From Desulforudis sp. (GTDB lineage Bacteria; Bacillota; Desulfotomaculia; Desulfotomaculales; Desulforudaceae): DNA of 64,000 bases. Positions within the stretch are counted from its first letter, which is position 1. Each line of letters opens with the position of its first letter. Made by a program: the position numbers and the translations under genes. The stretch is taken from positions 35,594 to 99,593 of the forward strand of contig QZIR01000036.1 in the NCBI GenBank assembly GCA_003604975.1. The letters run 5' to 3'. The notes beneath the pieces were generated by a model. That model did no database searches and had not been told where the DNA came from. It saw only the letters and a list, made by a program, of their open reading frames with translations. Positions 34,698 through 43,675 of the stretch are shown one piece after another.

Positions 34698-35747
34698 TTA
34701 ACCATTATAGTTTATTTGGCCAAAAACAGGTATGCCGTCGATCTTGACGCCAACAGGCCTGGCCTTGGCAATGTTGTTCCAGTCTTTCAGGGTAGCGCCA
34801 TTAACATAGATTGTGTTACCAGCGGTGAAGACAAGGTTACCGTTTTTGGAGTCAATATGGGCCGACTCCACCCATATGTCACGTCCGGCAATCAGATCCG
34901 TGTTCGCGTTTCCGCCGGATGTGGTCAGAAGAACTTTATTCGCTTTGATGTCACGGCCCGCCTTGAGATAGACCGAACTTCCGGCTGTAATCTTTATGCC
35001 TTCGATAACAATGTCGCGGCTGGCAATGATAGTCAGCTGCTTATGGGGGTCGAGGTGCACATCTGCGGCTATTACAATGTCTGCATCCTCATTTCCGGAT
35101 ACAAAGGTAAACGAACTGGCACCGAGATTCCTGAGGTCCACCTCGATGATCATACCGCTGTCGGCCGTCCAGGTGATGTCGTCTGAAAGAACAATATTTA
35201 GTACGCTGCCCTTGGGTACCACCAACACGTGGCCGCTTGGGGCTACGTAGTAGTTATGCAATACTATAAAGGTAATTTCTCCATTCGGCGCAATCACGTA
35301 GGGTTGACCCGGTTGGGATACGGTTACTGTACAGGTATTGGAATGTCCGCCATCCAAGGTTGTTACCGTGATTACCACTGTTCCTGCCGCTACAGCGGTA
35401 ACCAACCCATTTTGATCAACGGTGGCCACCGACGGATTAGCCGAACTCCAGGTCACACCCTTGTTGGTAGCGTTTTCCGGATAGACCGTCGCTGTTAAGG
35501 TTGCAGAAGTTGGAGAAGGACCAGTGATCAGGCTAAGTACTGTCGGCGAAACAGTAACGCGGGTTACCCTGACAACAGATACCCCGGCCTGCTGTTTGGG
35601 GGGAGGAACGATTATTCGAGAGTCAGTGGCAGACACCATTAGAGTCGTTATGCCAACAGTAAGCATAACCATGATTACGATAATCACCATCACCAGGACG
35701 GATCCGGTTTCATCGCTTCTTGGAATTCCTCGCCTCAATGCAATCAC
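34698..35747 (-). CDS. PilX-like protein with BIG2 domain and beta-helix-like region
   Basis: A 349-residue protein: an N-terminal PilX-type membrane helix (GSVLVMVIIVIMVMLTVGIT), then a bacterial Ig-like group 2 domain (residues about 62-145: TVSPTVLSL, WSSANPSVATVDQNGLVTAV, GTVVITVTT), then about 180 residues of short repeated strands (IVIAADVHLDPHKQLTIIAS, VYLKAGRDIKANKVLL) resembling a beta-helix or bactofilin-like stack. It starts at a GTG (35747) or a TTG (35738) with GGAAGGTGA upstream. Position among minor pilins suggests a pilus-tip or surface adhesin (inference). Confidence 0.78.
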   Translation of the reverse strand: MIALRRGIPRSDETGSVLVMVIIVIMVMLTVGITTLMVSATDSRIIVPPPKQQAGVSVVRVTRVTVSPTVLSLITGPSPTSATLTATVYPENATNKGVTWSSANPSVATVDQNGLVTAVAAGTVVITVTTLDGGHSNTCTVTVSQPGQPYVIAPNGEITFIVLHNYYVAPSGHVLVVPKGSVLNIVLSDDITWTADSGMIIEVDLRNLGASSFTFVSGNEDADIVIAADVHLDPHKQLTIIASRDIVIEGIKITAGSSVYLKAGRDIKANKVLLTTSGGNANTDLIAGRDIWVESAHIDSKNGNLVFTAGNTIYVNGATLKDWNNIAKARPVGVKIDGIPVFGQINYNG

Positions 35748-35779
35748 CTTCCAAATCCGCCCGAATCCCGCTACACCCT

Positions 35780-36325
35780 CTACAGCGGCGGTCTTGGTGC
35801 GGTACCGACTATGGTCGTCAGTGTATAACCGCTCTGTGTTGGATCTCCGGCCCCTATCTCGATCCTGATGAAGCTGAACACGTCTGATTCCTCGAAGGTC
35901 AAGCCCTGAATATCTGCCTTAGTCAAAGGGGATAACTCTAAGGAAATACCACGGCTGATGGTCCGGCCGTCGGCGTCTCTAAGCTCGTTTTTGACCAGGT
36001 AAACCGTAGCGGTGGTTGTGGTCGACACGACAATCACCTGGTCGGGAGACTCGTTGAACCCCACGATTTGCTCTCCCCCCGCTTCCAGTTCTAACCGGTA
36101 TCCATCCTCGCGCGCCTTGTCCAGCGCGTCCGTAATCGCCTCCATGGCAAGCCTGGCCTCATGAAAGTGCCTTCGTTCCTCATTGGATTGACGGAAAAGA
36201 CGTAAATGCCCACTCAGAACACTGGTAATAATTACTAAGACGATCGCAAAGATTCCCAGTGCAATCATTAATTCAAGTAAGGTGAAGCCTTTTGCGCCCT
36301 GATTCCGATCGCCTGCAAAACTCAT
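35780..36325 (-). CDS. Minor pilin, PilW-like prepilin
   Basis: A 181-residue prepilin: a short leader ending in Gly (AKGFTLLELMIALGIFA), Glu at +5, a hydrophobic helix and a beta-rich globular part. PilD would cut after the Gly in KG|FTLLE. The ATG at 36325 has GAGG ten bases upstream. Size and place suggest a PilW/GspJ-type minor pilin, but minor pilins diverge fast, so the exact type is not sure. Confidence 0.8.
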   Translation of the reverse strand: MSFAGDRNQGAKGFTLLELMIALGIFAIVLVIITSVLSGHLRLFRQSNEERRHFHEARLAMEAITDALDKAREDGYRLELEAGGEQIVGFNESPDQVIVVSTTTTATVYLVKNELRDADGRTISRGISLELSPLTKADIQGLTFEESDVFSFIRIEIGAGDPTQSGYTLTTIVGTAPRPPL

Positions 36326-36412
36326 TAACCGCACGCCTCATTTAACTCCATAAAGGTGTTCATATACGGGTGATCATACCACTTCACCAGGAGCCTCCAG
36401 CTGTATCGTCCG

Positions 36413-36766
36413 TTAATCGCTTACAATACTAACCTCAATCGTGCCAGCATCTATTGAGGCGAGCACTTTTTGGTCCAGCGGTCTTAACACGTTAAATCCG
36501 TCTACCATCAAATCCTCTATTTCAACAGAGTCAGGGTCAGCATTAAAGAAGTCTTCCGGCTTTTCCCGTACCACTTCCATCACAATTTCCACCGCGGCGC
36601 GACCCCAGTATACCCTCTGCAGCTCATCCCGGTTATCAGCGGCCAGTCCAGCAGCTACGCTGGTCATCTTCACGGCGAAGACCATAAAAAAGAGCAGCAT
36701 CCCTAATCCAATCATAATTTCCAGAAAGGTGAAACCCTGCGTTCCAGTGGGACGTGTGTGCCTCAT
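36413..36766 (-). CDS. Minor pilin, PilV/GspI-like prepilin
   Basis: A 117-residue prepilin: leader TQG|FTFLEIMIGLGMLLFF with Glu at +5, then a short soluble domain. Its ATG overlaps the stop of the preceding GspH-like gene (ATGA), so translation is coupled. Probably a PilV/GspI-type minor pilin that primes pilus assembly. Confidence 0.8.
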   Translation of the reverse strand: MRHTRPTGTQGFTFLEIMIGLGMLLFFMVFAVKMTSVAAGLAADNRDELQRVYWGRAAVEIVMEVVREKPEDFFNADPDSVEIEDLMVDGFNVLRPLDQKVLASIDAGTIEVSIVSD

Positions 36767-37200
36767 CAGTACACCACCTCGACTCTACCTGTTCCGCCGT
36801 AGACGGTGACCCTGGCCCTAGTACCATCGGCCCCCTTGAGCCATATGGCCGCATCAGTAACCCCTGGACTGCCGTCACTACCAAAGCTCAGTGATGACGG
36901 AACGGGGTCCACGGGATCCCACTGCGTACCGGACGCAAGGGTCTGAGTTTTAATTACGCAATCGTCTATCTTTATCTCATAACCTGCAGAAGAAAACACA
37001 ACTTCGCTGGCGGTCTGCTCCGTTCTTGCTAACTGTCTCGCATACATCAGGTCGGCCTCGAGTTGTTGAACAGCCTGCTCAAGACGGGCATCGTCCAGGG
37101 CCGGCCTAAAGTTGGGGATAGCGAAGGTCAAAATCACAGCAATAATGCCGATCACCATCATTAATTCCAGGAGTGTAAACCCGCGCTCCGATTGCTTCAA
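36766..37200 (-). CDS. Minor pilin, GspH/FimT-like prepilin
   Basis: A 144-residue prepilin with leader SERG|FTLLELMMVIGIIAV, the helix continuation AIPNFRPALDDARLEQAVQQ and a GspH/FimT-type globular domain ending in RVEVVY. It starts at a TTG with GGGGTG upstream, 14 bases after pilC. Confidence 0.85.
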   Translation of the reverse strand: MKQSERGFTLLELMMVIGIIAVILTFAIPNFRPALDDARLEQAVQQLEADLMYARQLARTEQTASEVVFSSAGYEIKIDDCVIKTQTLASGTQWDPVDPVPSSLSFGSDGSPGVTDAAIWLKGADGTRARVTVYGGTGRVEVVY

Positions 37201-37214
37201 TGGACAGCACCCCG

Positions 37215-38420
37215 TTATTTGATGTTACCAATCAAATCAAAGAGCGGCATCATCACCGAGAGGACAACCGTTCCGATGATACCACCCATGACCAGAAGCA
37301 TCACCGGCTCGATCAGTGTCAGCAGCTGCGCGATTCCGGCCTGGGCTTGGCGGTCATAGTGTTCTGCCATCTGAGCCATAATATCGTCCAAGCTCCCGGT
37401 CTCCTCCCCGATCCGTACCATCTGAATCGCCATGGGGTCAAAGAACTTGGCGCGGTCGAGTTCCGTGGCTAAGCTTTCCCCACGGTGGACGCCATCTGCA
37501 GCGAAATCCACGGCCTGTTCAGCCACGGCGTTCTCTACATTCTGGCGGATGAGCTCCAGTCCTGAAAACAGCGGAATGCCGCTGCGGAAGACAATGGCCG
37601 CCGTCCGGGCAAAACGGGCCGTGGTGATGTTCAGCAGCACCGGGCCCAGGGCCGGCAAGCGGCAAAAGATCCGATCCCGGTATAAACGCCCCTGCGGGGT
37701 GGCGGTGTAGGTCTTCATTAGGACGAACAATCCGGCGAGAAGGGCCATGAACAGCAGGAAGTTCACCTGGATGAAATGGGAGACGCCGAGGACAAACCGG
37801 GTCAGGGCCGGGAGCTGGGCCCCGGTACCGGCAAGCAAGATTTCGATCTGTGGAATCAGGTACGTAAAGACAAAGAACAGCAGCGCCACGGAAACCACTG
37901 TTAACAGGACGGGGTAAACCAGGGCGCCCTTGATTTTCTTGCGGATGGCCGTCTCCTGTTCGTAGTACTGGGCCATATTCAGGAGGATTTCGTCCAGGTT
38001 GCCGGAGGCCTCTCCCGTGGCCACCATTCGTGCCAGTAAGGCCGGGATCCGGCTGTCGACGCCGGACATGGATTCAGACAGGGTCCGCCCGGTCTGTACC
38101 TCGCGGTACATCCGGTCCGCTTCCTGCCGCATCAGGTGGTCGGGCATTTGTACCCGCAGGATTTCCAGTCCTTTCAGGATGGTTACACCGGCCCGCAACA
38201 CCAGGGACATCTGCCGACAAAACAGGGCCAGGGCGGCGGGATTCACTTTGGGCGTGTACCGGAAGTGGGCTAAGATGCCGGAAGTCCGGGCCATAACCTT
38301 GATCGGTAACAGTCCCCGCTCACGCAGGATATCCGTCACCATCACCTCGGTGTCCGCCGTGAATGACCCTTCGTAATAACGTCCTTCCCGATTCATTGCC
38401 CTATACCGATATTCCGGCAT
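37215..38420 (-). CDS. pilC: Type IV pilus inner-membrane platform protein PilC
   Basis: A 401-residue PilC/GspF protein with two repeated T2SSF domains (LALFCRQMSLVLRAGVTILK; FARTAAIVFRSGIPLFSGLE) and membrane helices at about 170, 215 and 375. The repeated GEETGSLDDIM/GEASGNLDEIL loops are diagnostic. It is the membrane platform turned by PilB. ATG behind AGGGGGG; 22 bases after pilB. Confidence 0.95.
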   Translation of the reverse strand: MPEYRYRAMNREGRYYEGSFTADTEVMVTDILRERGLLPIKVMARTSGILAHFRYTPKVNPAALALFCRQMSLVLRAGVTILKGLEILRVQMPDHLMRQEADRMYREVQTGRTLSESMSGVDSRIPALLARMVATGEASGNLDEILLNMAQYYEQETAIRKKIKGALVYPVLLTVVSVALLFFVFTYLIPQIEILLAGTGAQLPALTRFVLGVSHFIQVNFLLFMALLAGLFVLMKTYTATPQGRLYRDRIFCRLPALGPVLLNITTARFARTAAIVFRSGIPLFSGLELIRQNVENAVAEQAVDFAADGVHRGESLATELDRAKFFDPMAIQMVRIGEETGSLDDIMAQMAEHYDRQAQAGIAQLLTLIEPVMLLVMGGIIGTVVLSVMMPLFDLIGNIK

Positions 38421-38442
38421 CGGGACCCCCCCTGGCTGTTCC

Positions 38443-40143
38443 TTAGTAGATCTGGGTTACACGCAGGGCTTCTTCCAGTGAGGTTGTCCCGCGCAAAACC
38501 TTGTCCCGGCAATCGTACCATAGTGGGGCCATGCCGTGAGTCACGGCTGCTTCCCGGAGTTCATCAGTGGAAACGCGGTTGTTGATCATCACGCGCAGAT
38601 CGCGTTCAACCTCCAGGATCTCAAAAACCCCGGTCCGTCCCTGGTACCCGGTTTCGCTGCACGTAGTACAACCCCGCCCACGGACAAGGGTTACCGGCGC
38701 CTCCCCGGAAAGATCCAGGAGTTCCTGCTCGCGGGCATCGGCCTCGTACTCTTCACGGCAATCCGGGCAAACCTTGCGAATCAATCGCTGGGCGATTACC
38801 CCGGCCAGGGCGGACGCAATCAGGTAGGGTTGGATCCCGATGTCCATGATCCGCGCGATAGCCGAAGGCGCGTCGTTGGTGTGCAGGGTACTCAGCACCA
38901 GGTGTCCGGTAAGGGCGGATCGGACAGCAATCTTCGCGGTTTCATCATCTCGGATTTCACCGACCATGACAATGTCGGGGTCCTGCCGCAGCAGGGTCCG
39001 CAAGCCGCTGGCAAAGGTAAGGCCGGCCTGGATGTTGATCTGGGTCTGGGAGATGCCCTCCATATCGTATTCCACGGGATCTTCCAGGGTCACGATGTTC
39101 TTATGCTTAGCATCCAGCTCCGAAAGCATGGAGTATAGGGTTGTGGTCTTACCGCTGCCGGTGGGGCCGGTAACCAGGATGATGCCATAGGGCCGGGCCA
39201 CCAGCCGGTCAAACCGCTGGATGTCCGTATCATTTAAGCCGAGGTGCTCTTTGCCGACCAGGAATGAGCCCCGGTCCAGGACCCGGATCACCACCTTTTC
39301 ACCGTAGATGGTGGGCATGGACGATACGCGCAGGTCGATCTTCCGGTTGTCGACACGCGTAAGGACCTTACCGTCCTGAGGCAGGCGCTTCTCCGCGATA
39401 TTCATGTTCGCCATGACCTTGATCCGGCTGACCACGGAACTGTGGACCCGGATGTCGGTCGCCAGCACCTCGTGCAGCACACCGTCCACGCGCGTGCGAA
39501 TCCGCAGCTTGTCGGGCTTTGGTTCGATGTGGATGTCGCTGGCGCGACTGCGGACGGCGTTCTCGATAATGCTGTTCACCAGGCGTACCATGGGTGCGCT
39601 TTCGACATCGAGAGCGACCGCCGCTGCGGCTACTTCATCACCGGCAGCCTGGACGGAGGCCCGGGCGATATCCTCCGCCGCCTGGTCAGCCACGCGCTGC
39701 TGACCAAACACCCGATCAATGGCCGCGATGATATCGCGCTCCGAGGCTACCAGGGGAGTAACGGCCATACCGGCGATCAGGCGCACGTCCTGAATAGCAA
39801 CCCAGTCCAAGGGGTCCTTCATGGCCACCAGCAGTTTTCCGTCCGCCACCTGCACCGGGATCAGCACGTGCCTCCGGGCCAGATTTTCCGGAACCCGGCG
39901 TGCCGCCTCCGTGTCCAGCGGCGCTCGGCGCAGGTCGATACTGCGGATACCCAGCTGGTTTTCGAGCACCGCGATCAACTGGTACTGGCTGATAAATTTC
40001 TCGTTCACCAGCACTTCACCCAGTCGTACGCCGGTGCGCTTCTGGATGGCCAGCGCCTGGGTCAGTTGTTCTTGGGTAATGGTGCCCGCCTGGACGAGTA
40101 AATCGCCCAGGCGGGGCTTGGCCACCGGGCCGGGCTTAGCCAT
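38443..40143 (-). CDS. pilB: Type IV pilus extension ATPase PilB
   Basis: A 566-residue GspE/PilB ATPase: an MshEN-type N-domain (LGDLLVQAGTITQEQLTQAL, residues about 8-110), then Walker A GPTGSGKTTTLYS, Asp box VTLEDPVEYD, Walker B GEIRDDETA, His box GHLVLSTLHTND, and a zinc site of four Cys (CPDC and CTTC, about 40 residues apart). MshEN domains bind c-di-GMP in relatives, which fits the riboswitch upstream. It powers pilus extension. No pilT retraction ATPase is in this operon. Confidence 0.96.
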   Translation of the reverse strand: MAKPGPVAKPRLGDLLVQAGTITQEQLTQALAIQKRTGVRLGEVLVNEKFISQYQLIAVLENQLGIRSIDLRRAPLDTEAARRVPENLARRHVLIPVQVADGKLLVAMKDPLDWVAIQDVRLIAGMAVTPLVASERDIIAAIDRVFGQQRVADQAAEDIARASVQAAGDEVAAAAVALDVESAPMVRLVNSIIENAVRSRASDIHIEPKPDKLRIRTRVDGVLHEVLATDIRVHSSVVSRIKVMANMNIAEKRLPQDGKVLTRVDNRKIDLRVSSMPTIYGEKVVIRVLDRGSFLVGKEHLGLNDTDIQRFDRLVARPYGIILVTGPTGSGKTTTLYSMLSELDAKHKNIVTLEDPVEYDMEGISQTQINIQAGLTFASGLRTLLRQDPDIVMVGEIRDDETAKIAVRSALTGHLVLSTLHTNDAPSAIARIMDIGIQPYLIASALAGVIAQRLIRKVCPDCREEYEADAREQELLDLSGEAPVTLVRGRGCTTCSETGYQGRTGVFEILEVERDLRVMINNRVSTDELREAAVTHGMAPLWYDCRDKVLRGTTSLEEALRVTQIY

Positions 40144-40149
40144 TTACCT

Positions 40150-40611
40150 CTACCACTTAACAATGAGATCGACCCCGGGGATCGGCGCTCCGTTCCTACC
40201 GAATGGCCTGATGGTGATAGTGCCTGGAGCATCGGGGACCTGCACCCAGACCATGCCTACATAGGCGCTACTAGTGCCAGAAATAAGGTCACTACGAAGA
40301 TAAACCGCTTTCCCCCCCCCATCCCAGCCATTAAAAGCACCTGTCCCTTGCGTAAACGGATTCACAATATCATTACCAAGCCTGGTTACCACGGCGTCTC
40401 TTAACGCAGCCCCTGTATTATACCGGTGAGCCATTCCCTCCACTATCCCCTGCACCGTGCGGGCGTTGGCCTCCACCCCGGCCTCCTTGGCGGTGTCCCG
40501 GACCAGGCCAGACTTGGGGATGAGTGCGAAAGCCAGGATGGCGATGACGGCAATAACGATCATCATTTCAATCAGGGTGAAGCCGCGCTGGCCTCTTAGT
40601 CTTTTAAACAT
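40150..40611 (-). CDS. pilA: Type IV major-pilin-like prepilin PilA
   Basis: A 153-residue prepilin: leader RGQRG|FTLIEMMIVIAVIAI with Glu at +5, then a soluble domain with a Gly-rich loop. The ATG at 40611 has AGAGGAT seven bases upstream; a GTG seven codons earlier is less likely. As the first and largest simple pilin of the operon, it is the best candidate for the main subunit. Confidence 0.88.
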   Translation of the reverse strand: MFKRLRGQRGFTLIEMMIVIAVIAILAFALIPKSGLVRDTAKEAGVEANARTVQGIVEGMAHRYNTGAALRDAVVTRLGNDIVNPFTQGTGAFNGWDGGGKAVYLRSDLISGTSSAYVGMVWVQVPDAPGTITIRPFGRNGAPIPGVDLIVKW

Positions 40612-40745
40612 TCCAGCTATCCTCTCCTTCACAAATTATTAATGGTAAAACTTACACTAAATATCTAACATGGAACCAGCTACTCCTTTCGGGCCTACCT
40701 CCTTCGTCAACTAACCACTCCCTTCGGGCTAAGCCTTCCGTTCCG

Positions 40746-41498
40746 TTAACACCACAAACTCATATACCAGTTGACTATCTGATTACCCCACAGTAAAGCG
40801 GCAAAGCCGCCCAACGCCAGATACGGACCAAAGGGGACCGCGTCCTTACGGCCCTTGATCCGGGTCACCAGCAGCGCTATCCCGACCACGCCGCCAACCA
40901 GGAACGCCAGAAACAGGGCCACCGCCACGTTCATAAGGCCCAGGTAGAGACCCATCAAGGCGGCCAGCTTGATGTCCCCCATACCCATTCCCCCGCGGGA
41001 GATAACCATAATAGCCAGCATGAACAACCCGGCCGCGAAGAAGGCCACTACTCCCCACATCAGCGACTCCCAGGACTGCAACGCCACGAGCGGCAGACCC
41101 AAAACAAGACCGGCGATGACGATCTTGTCCGGGATAATCCGGTGGTGGATGTCAATCACCGTCACGGCAACCAGAATCGACAGAAACACCCACCCGGCCA
41201 GAGTCTCCCAGGTAATCGTGAACCGGAGAAATACCAGGACAAAAAGAAATCCTGTCGCAAACTCCACCAAAGGGTACTGCCAGGAGAAGGGTTCGCCGCA
41301 TCGACGGCATTTCCCCCGCAGGTGGAAGTAGCTCAGTATGGGAATCAAATCGACCAGGCCCAGCTTTTCCCCGCAGGCAAAACAATGCGAAGGCGGAGAC
41401 ACGATCGACTCTCCGGCAGGAATCCGATAGATACAAACGTTCAGAAAACTGCCGATGCTGGCACCCAGTACGAAAACCAATAACGTCTCCAGTATCAT
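40746..41498 (-). CDS. pilD: Prepilin peptidase PilD
   Basis: A 250-residue membrane protease/methylase: N-terminal GASIGSFLNVCIYRIP, a cytosolic loop with four Cys (CFACG, CRRCG) that bind zinc, and the two catalytic Asp in DIHHRIIPD and GMGMGDIKL. About eight membrane helices. It cuts and N-methylates all five prepilins coded downstream. It is the first gene after the c-di-GMP riboswitch. Confidence 0.95.
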   Translation of the reverse strand: MILETLLVFVLGASIGSFLNVCIYRIPAGESIVSPPSHCFACGEKLGLVDLIPILSYFHLRGKCRRCGEPFSWQYPLVEFATGFLFVLVFLRFTITWETLAGWVFLSILVAVTVIDIHHRIIPDKIVIAGLVLGLPLVALQSWESLMWGVVAFFAAGLFMLAIMVISRGGMGMGDIKLAALMGLYLGLMNVAVALFLAFLVGGVVGIALLVTRIKGRKDAVPFGPYLALGGFAALLWGNQIVNWYMSLWC

Positions 41499-41601
41499 TC
41501 AGTTATCCTCTCATATTCGTGCCTGCCTGAGACATTGTGATCAGAACACCAACACCGTTTGTGAAGAAACCTGACGGGATCGCGCACGTCTTGAGGAAAT
41601 T

Positions 41602-41649
41602 GAACAAAAGAACCCCAAACACCTCTCGTTACTTAGGATTTGGGGGTTC
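41602..41649 (-). terminator. Riboswitch expression-platform terminator
   Basis: On the minus strand GAACCCCCAAA pairs with TTTGGGGTTC and is followed by TTTTGTT. It begins a few bases after the aptamer and about 100 bases before pilD, as expected for ligand-controlled termination. A CCTAAGG/CCTTAGG pair spanning the aptamer end could form the competing fold (inference). Confidence 0.8.
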
Positions 41650-41654
41650 GTTCC

Positions 41655-41740
41655 TAAGGCAACCCGGCCGCCCTGGACAAAATCCTTAGGCCCGTGGTTT
41701 TGCGTCCTCCCTTTTCAGGAAGTTTGCCTACCGGTATTTA
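41655..41740 (-). promoter_or_regulatory. Cyclic di-GMP class I riboswitch (GEMM-I)
   Basis: The minus strand carries the hallmark order of the class I aptamer: GGCAAACTTCC, a GAAA tetraloop (CCTGAAAAGG), GGACGCAAAACCACGGGCC, CCTAAGG (tetraloop receptor) and the closing CCGGGTTGCC. The aptamer ends just before a terminator and lies upstream of pilD and the whole pilus operon. It would tie pilus expression to c-di-GMP level; whether binding turns the operon on or off needs the competing folds to be worked out. Confidence 0.9.
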
Positions 41741-41751
41741 CTTATAAATAC

Positions 41752-41780
41752 ATTGTATGTCAATAATGAAAACCTTTCAA
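41752..41780 (-). promoter_or_regulatory. Promoter of the riboswitch and pilus operon
   Basis: On the minus strand TTGAAA (41775-41780) and TACAAT (41752-41757) are exactly 17 bases apart. Transcription would begin about 10 bases before the aptamer. Confidence 0.7.
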
Positions 41781-41853
41781 CTGTTAATAAAAATCATTAG
41801 CGAAAATTTTCAACCGTCTAGTAAGACTCGTTAGCAAAATCGAACGTCAGAAC

Positions 41854-42747
41854 CTACAATGCGGGATTGGAATCCGAAATGATCACGTCAAATCTCCCTG
41901 AGCGCAGGTAAACCGGGACTATGCAGCCAGTCCCGAGCCCGGTTACCGTCTTATTTTGACCAATGAGCTGCGGCTTCATCTCGAGTTCCACACCGTTATT
42001 AGACATATTGACCAGGAAAAGGCCGTTGTGCAGATTTAGAAATTCCGCTACAGAGGCCTGAGCCAGCTCATCAGGCTCCAAGAGCCCCTGACCGGAGTAC
42101 CTCCTGGCAAGATCCATAAACACCGGTTCTTCGGCGGCAATAGCCGTGAACAGGTTCACGGAACCCGTGATTTCCTGCCAGACCAGCCACTCCGCGTTGA
42201 GTTTTTCAGGAATCTGGCTTGATTCCACCCTGGGGCTGTTATCGATAAAGCGGATGACGTTGCGAAGCATCAGGGAAATGTAAAATGTGTACAGAGCCTT
42301 TTCCGGTGAATCAGCAATCCTGACAAAGGTATTGACGATTTCGTCTACGTCACCTTGCTGCAGCTTATAAATCTGTCCCTCAGACAGGCCGTATGCCTTC
42401 TTGTATTCATCCAGAGCCACCTGAAGCTGCTCCAGAGAAAGGTAGTCCTTGTCCACCAGGGCCTGTCCCAAAAGCAAATGACCCTGTTTTTGGGTGGAAA
42501 GAAGATCATCCAGCTGTTTTTTAGTGAGAAAGCCTAGTTCAATTGCCAGTTCACCGAACATCCGGTCTACCTTTGTCTGCATTTGGTGCACCTTACCAAC
42601 ACGGCTTGCAGTCATATATCCGGCATTAACAGCCAACACACCGAGCTTCAAGTGCACAGACTCCGTCAGATCCAGAGCATCCGTCAACTGATCAGGGGTG
42701 ATTAGACCCCGGTTCAGGAGATAGTGTCCAAAGTACAGGCTAAACAT
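41854..42747 (-). CDS. MshEN-type c-di-GMP-binding domain fused to CheX-like domain
   Basis: A 297-residue protein. Residues about 1-115 hold two to three GspE-N/MshEN-like repeats (LLNRGLITPDQLTDALD, ELGFLTKKQLDDLLSTQKQG, ALVDKDYLSLEQLQVALDEY). The C-terminal 120 residues resemble CheX, a CheY-P phosphatase fold, with the ExxNxxxG pattern in AEFLNLHNGLF. The ATG at 42747 has AAGGAGGAG and lies two bases after a CheY gene. I infer a protein that reads c-di-GMP and acts on the adjacent CheY proteins. Confidence 0.7.
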   Translation of the reverse strand: MFSLYFGHYLLNRGLITPDQLTDALDLTESVHLKLGVLAVNAGYMTASRVGKVHQMQTKVDRMFGELAIELGFLTKKQLDDLLSTQKQGHLLLGQALVDKDYLSLEQLQVALDEYKKAYGLSEGQIYKLQQGDVDEIVNTFVRIADSPEKALYTFYISLMLRNVIRFIDNSPRVESSQIPEKLNAEWLVWQEITGSVNLFTAIAAEEPVFMDLARRYSGQGLLEPDELAQASVAEFLNLHNGLFLVNMSNNGVELEMKPQLIGQNKTVTGLGTGCIVPVYLRSGRFDVIISDSNPAL

Positions 42748-42748
42748 G

Positions 42749-43126
42749 TTACTCCTCCTTTTCCTTGACGGCCTTGGCAATGATGGATAGAATCTGGTGT
42801 TGTTCCCACGGTTTTTGAATGAAGTCCGTCGCGCCGGCTTCGATTGCTTTTCTTAGATGTGATTGCGTGCCTGCTGAGGAGACCATCACCACCTTGGCCC
42901 GGGTATCATATTCCTTTATTGTCTGTAGGGCTTCGATGCCGTCCCTTAGGGGCATGACAATGTCCAGGAAGACGAGCTCGGGCTGGTACTGCTTGTACAT
43001 GTCAATCGCCGCTTGTCCGTCCTGAGCCTCAAAAACCTCAAAATCACCACATTGTTTAAGGCTTTCTTTTAGTCTGGACCGCACCAACAGGGAATCATCA
43101 CAAACCAGGATCCGCAGAGGTTTCAT
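42749..43126 (-). CDS. CheY-like response regulator
   Basis: A 125-residue stand-alone receiver domain: acidic pair in LVCDDSLLVR, phosphorylated Asp in VFLDIVMP, Ser/Thr switch in VVMVSSAGTQS and Lys in FIQKPW. No output domain. ATG behind AAAGGTGGT. Coupled to the MshEN/CheX-like gene downstream. Confidence 0.92.
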   Translation of the reverse strand: MKPLRILVCDDSLLVRSRLKESLKQCGDFEVFEAQDGQAAIDMYKQYQPELVFLDIVMPLRDGIEALQTIKEYDTRAKVVMVSSAGTQSHLRKAIEAGATDFIQKPWEQHQILSIIAKAVKEKEE

Positions 43127-43173
43127 TCGTCATACCACCTTTAATCTGGAGTATTAACCTCACTAATAGAACA

Positions 43174-43554
43174 CTACATCCCCCGCTTTTTCTCCTTGAC
43201 CTTTTCCACAATGGAAATAATCCGAGACTGTTCCCACGGTTTTTGCACAAAGTCGCTAGCTCCGGCCTGAATGGCCCTTTTTACCTGTGAATGGGTTGCC
43301 ACCGCCGAGACGATTACCACCGTAGCCTGTGGGTCAAAAGCCTTGATCTCGATCAAGGCATCGATACCATCACGAATGGGCATTACAATATCCAAAAACA
43401 CCAAATCAGGTCGGACGTCCTTATACGTGTCGACGGCGATTTGTCCATTTGAAGCCTCAAAAATTACGAAACCGCCACACAACTTAATAATCTCTTTAAT
43501 CGCACTACGTACCAGTATCGAGTCATCAACCACTAAAGCCAGAAGAGGTTTCAT
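43174..43554 (-). CDS. CheY-like response regulator
   Basis: A 126-residue receiver domain: VVDDSILVR, phosphorylated Asp in VFLDIVMPIRDG, switch VVIVSAVATHS, Lys in FVQKPWEQ. It is clearly related to the receiver at 42749-43126 (shared IVMP-RDGI and QKPWEQ blocks), so the pair arose by duplication. The ATG at 43554 has AGGTG six bases upstream. It is the first gene of the three-gene set. Confidence 0.92.
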   Translation of the reverse strand: MKPLLALVVDDSILVRSAIKEIIKLCGGFVIFEASNGQIAVDTYKDVRPDLVFLDIVMPIRDGIDALIEIKAFDPQATVVIVSAVATHSQVKRAIQAGASDFVQKPWEQSRIISIVEKVKEKKRGM

Positions 43555-43675
43555 GAAACACACCTAATTTTCAGCTATTTGAACAACCAATTGTCGGTTA
43601 TGCGTCTAACCCAAAGCTGCTTGGTGTTATACTGAATGACTGATTATCAATCATAATTTGCCAGAGCTGCGGTGA

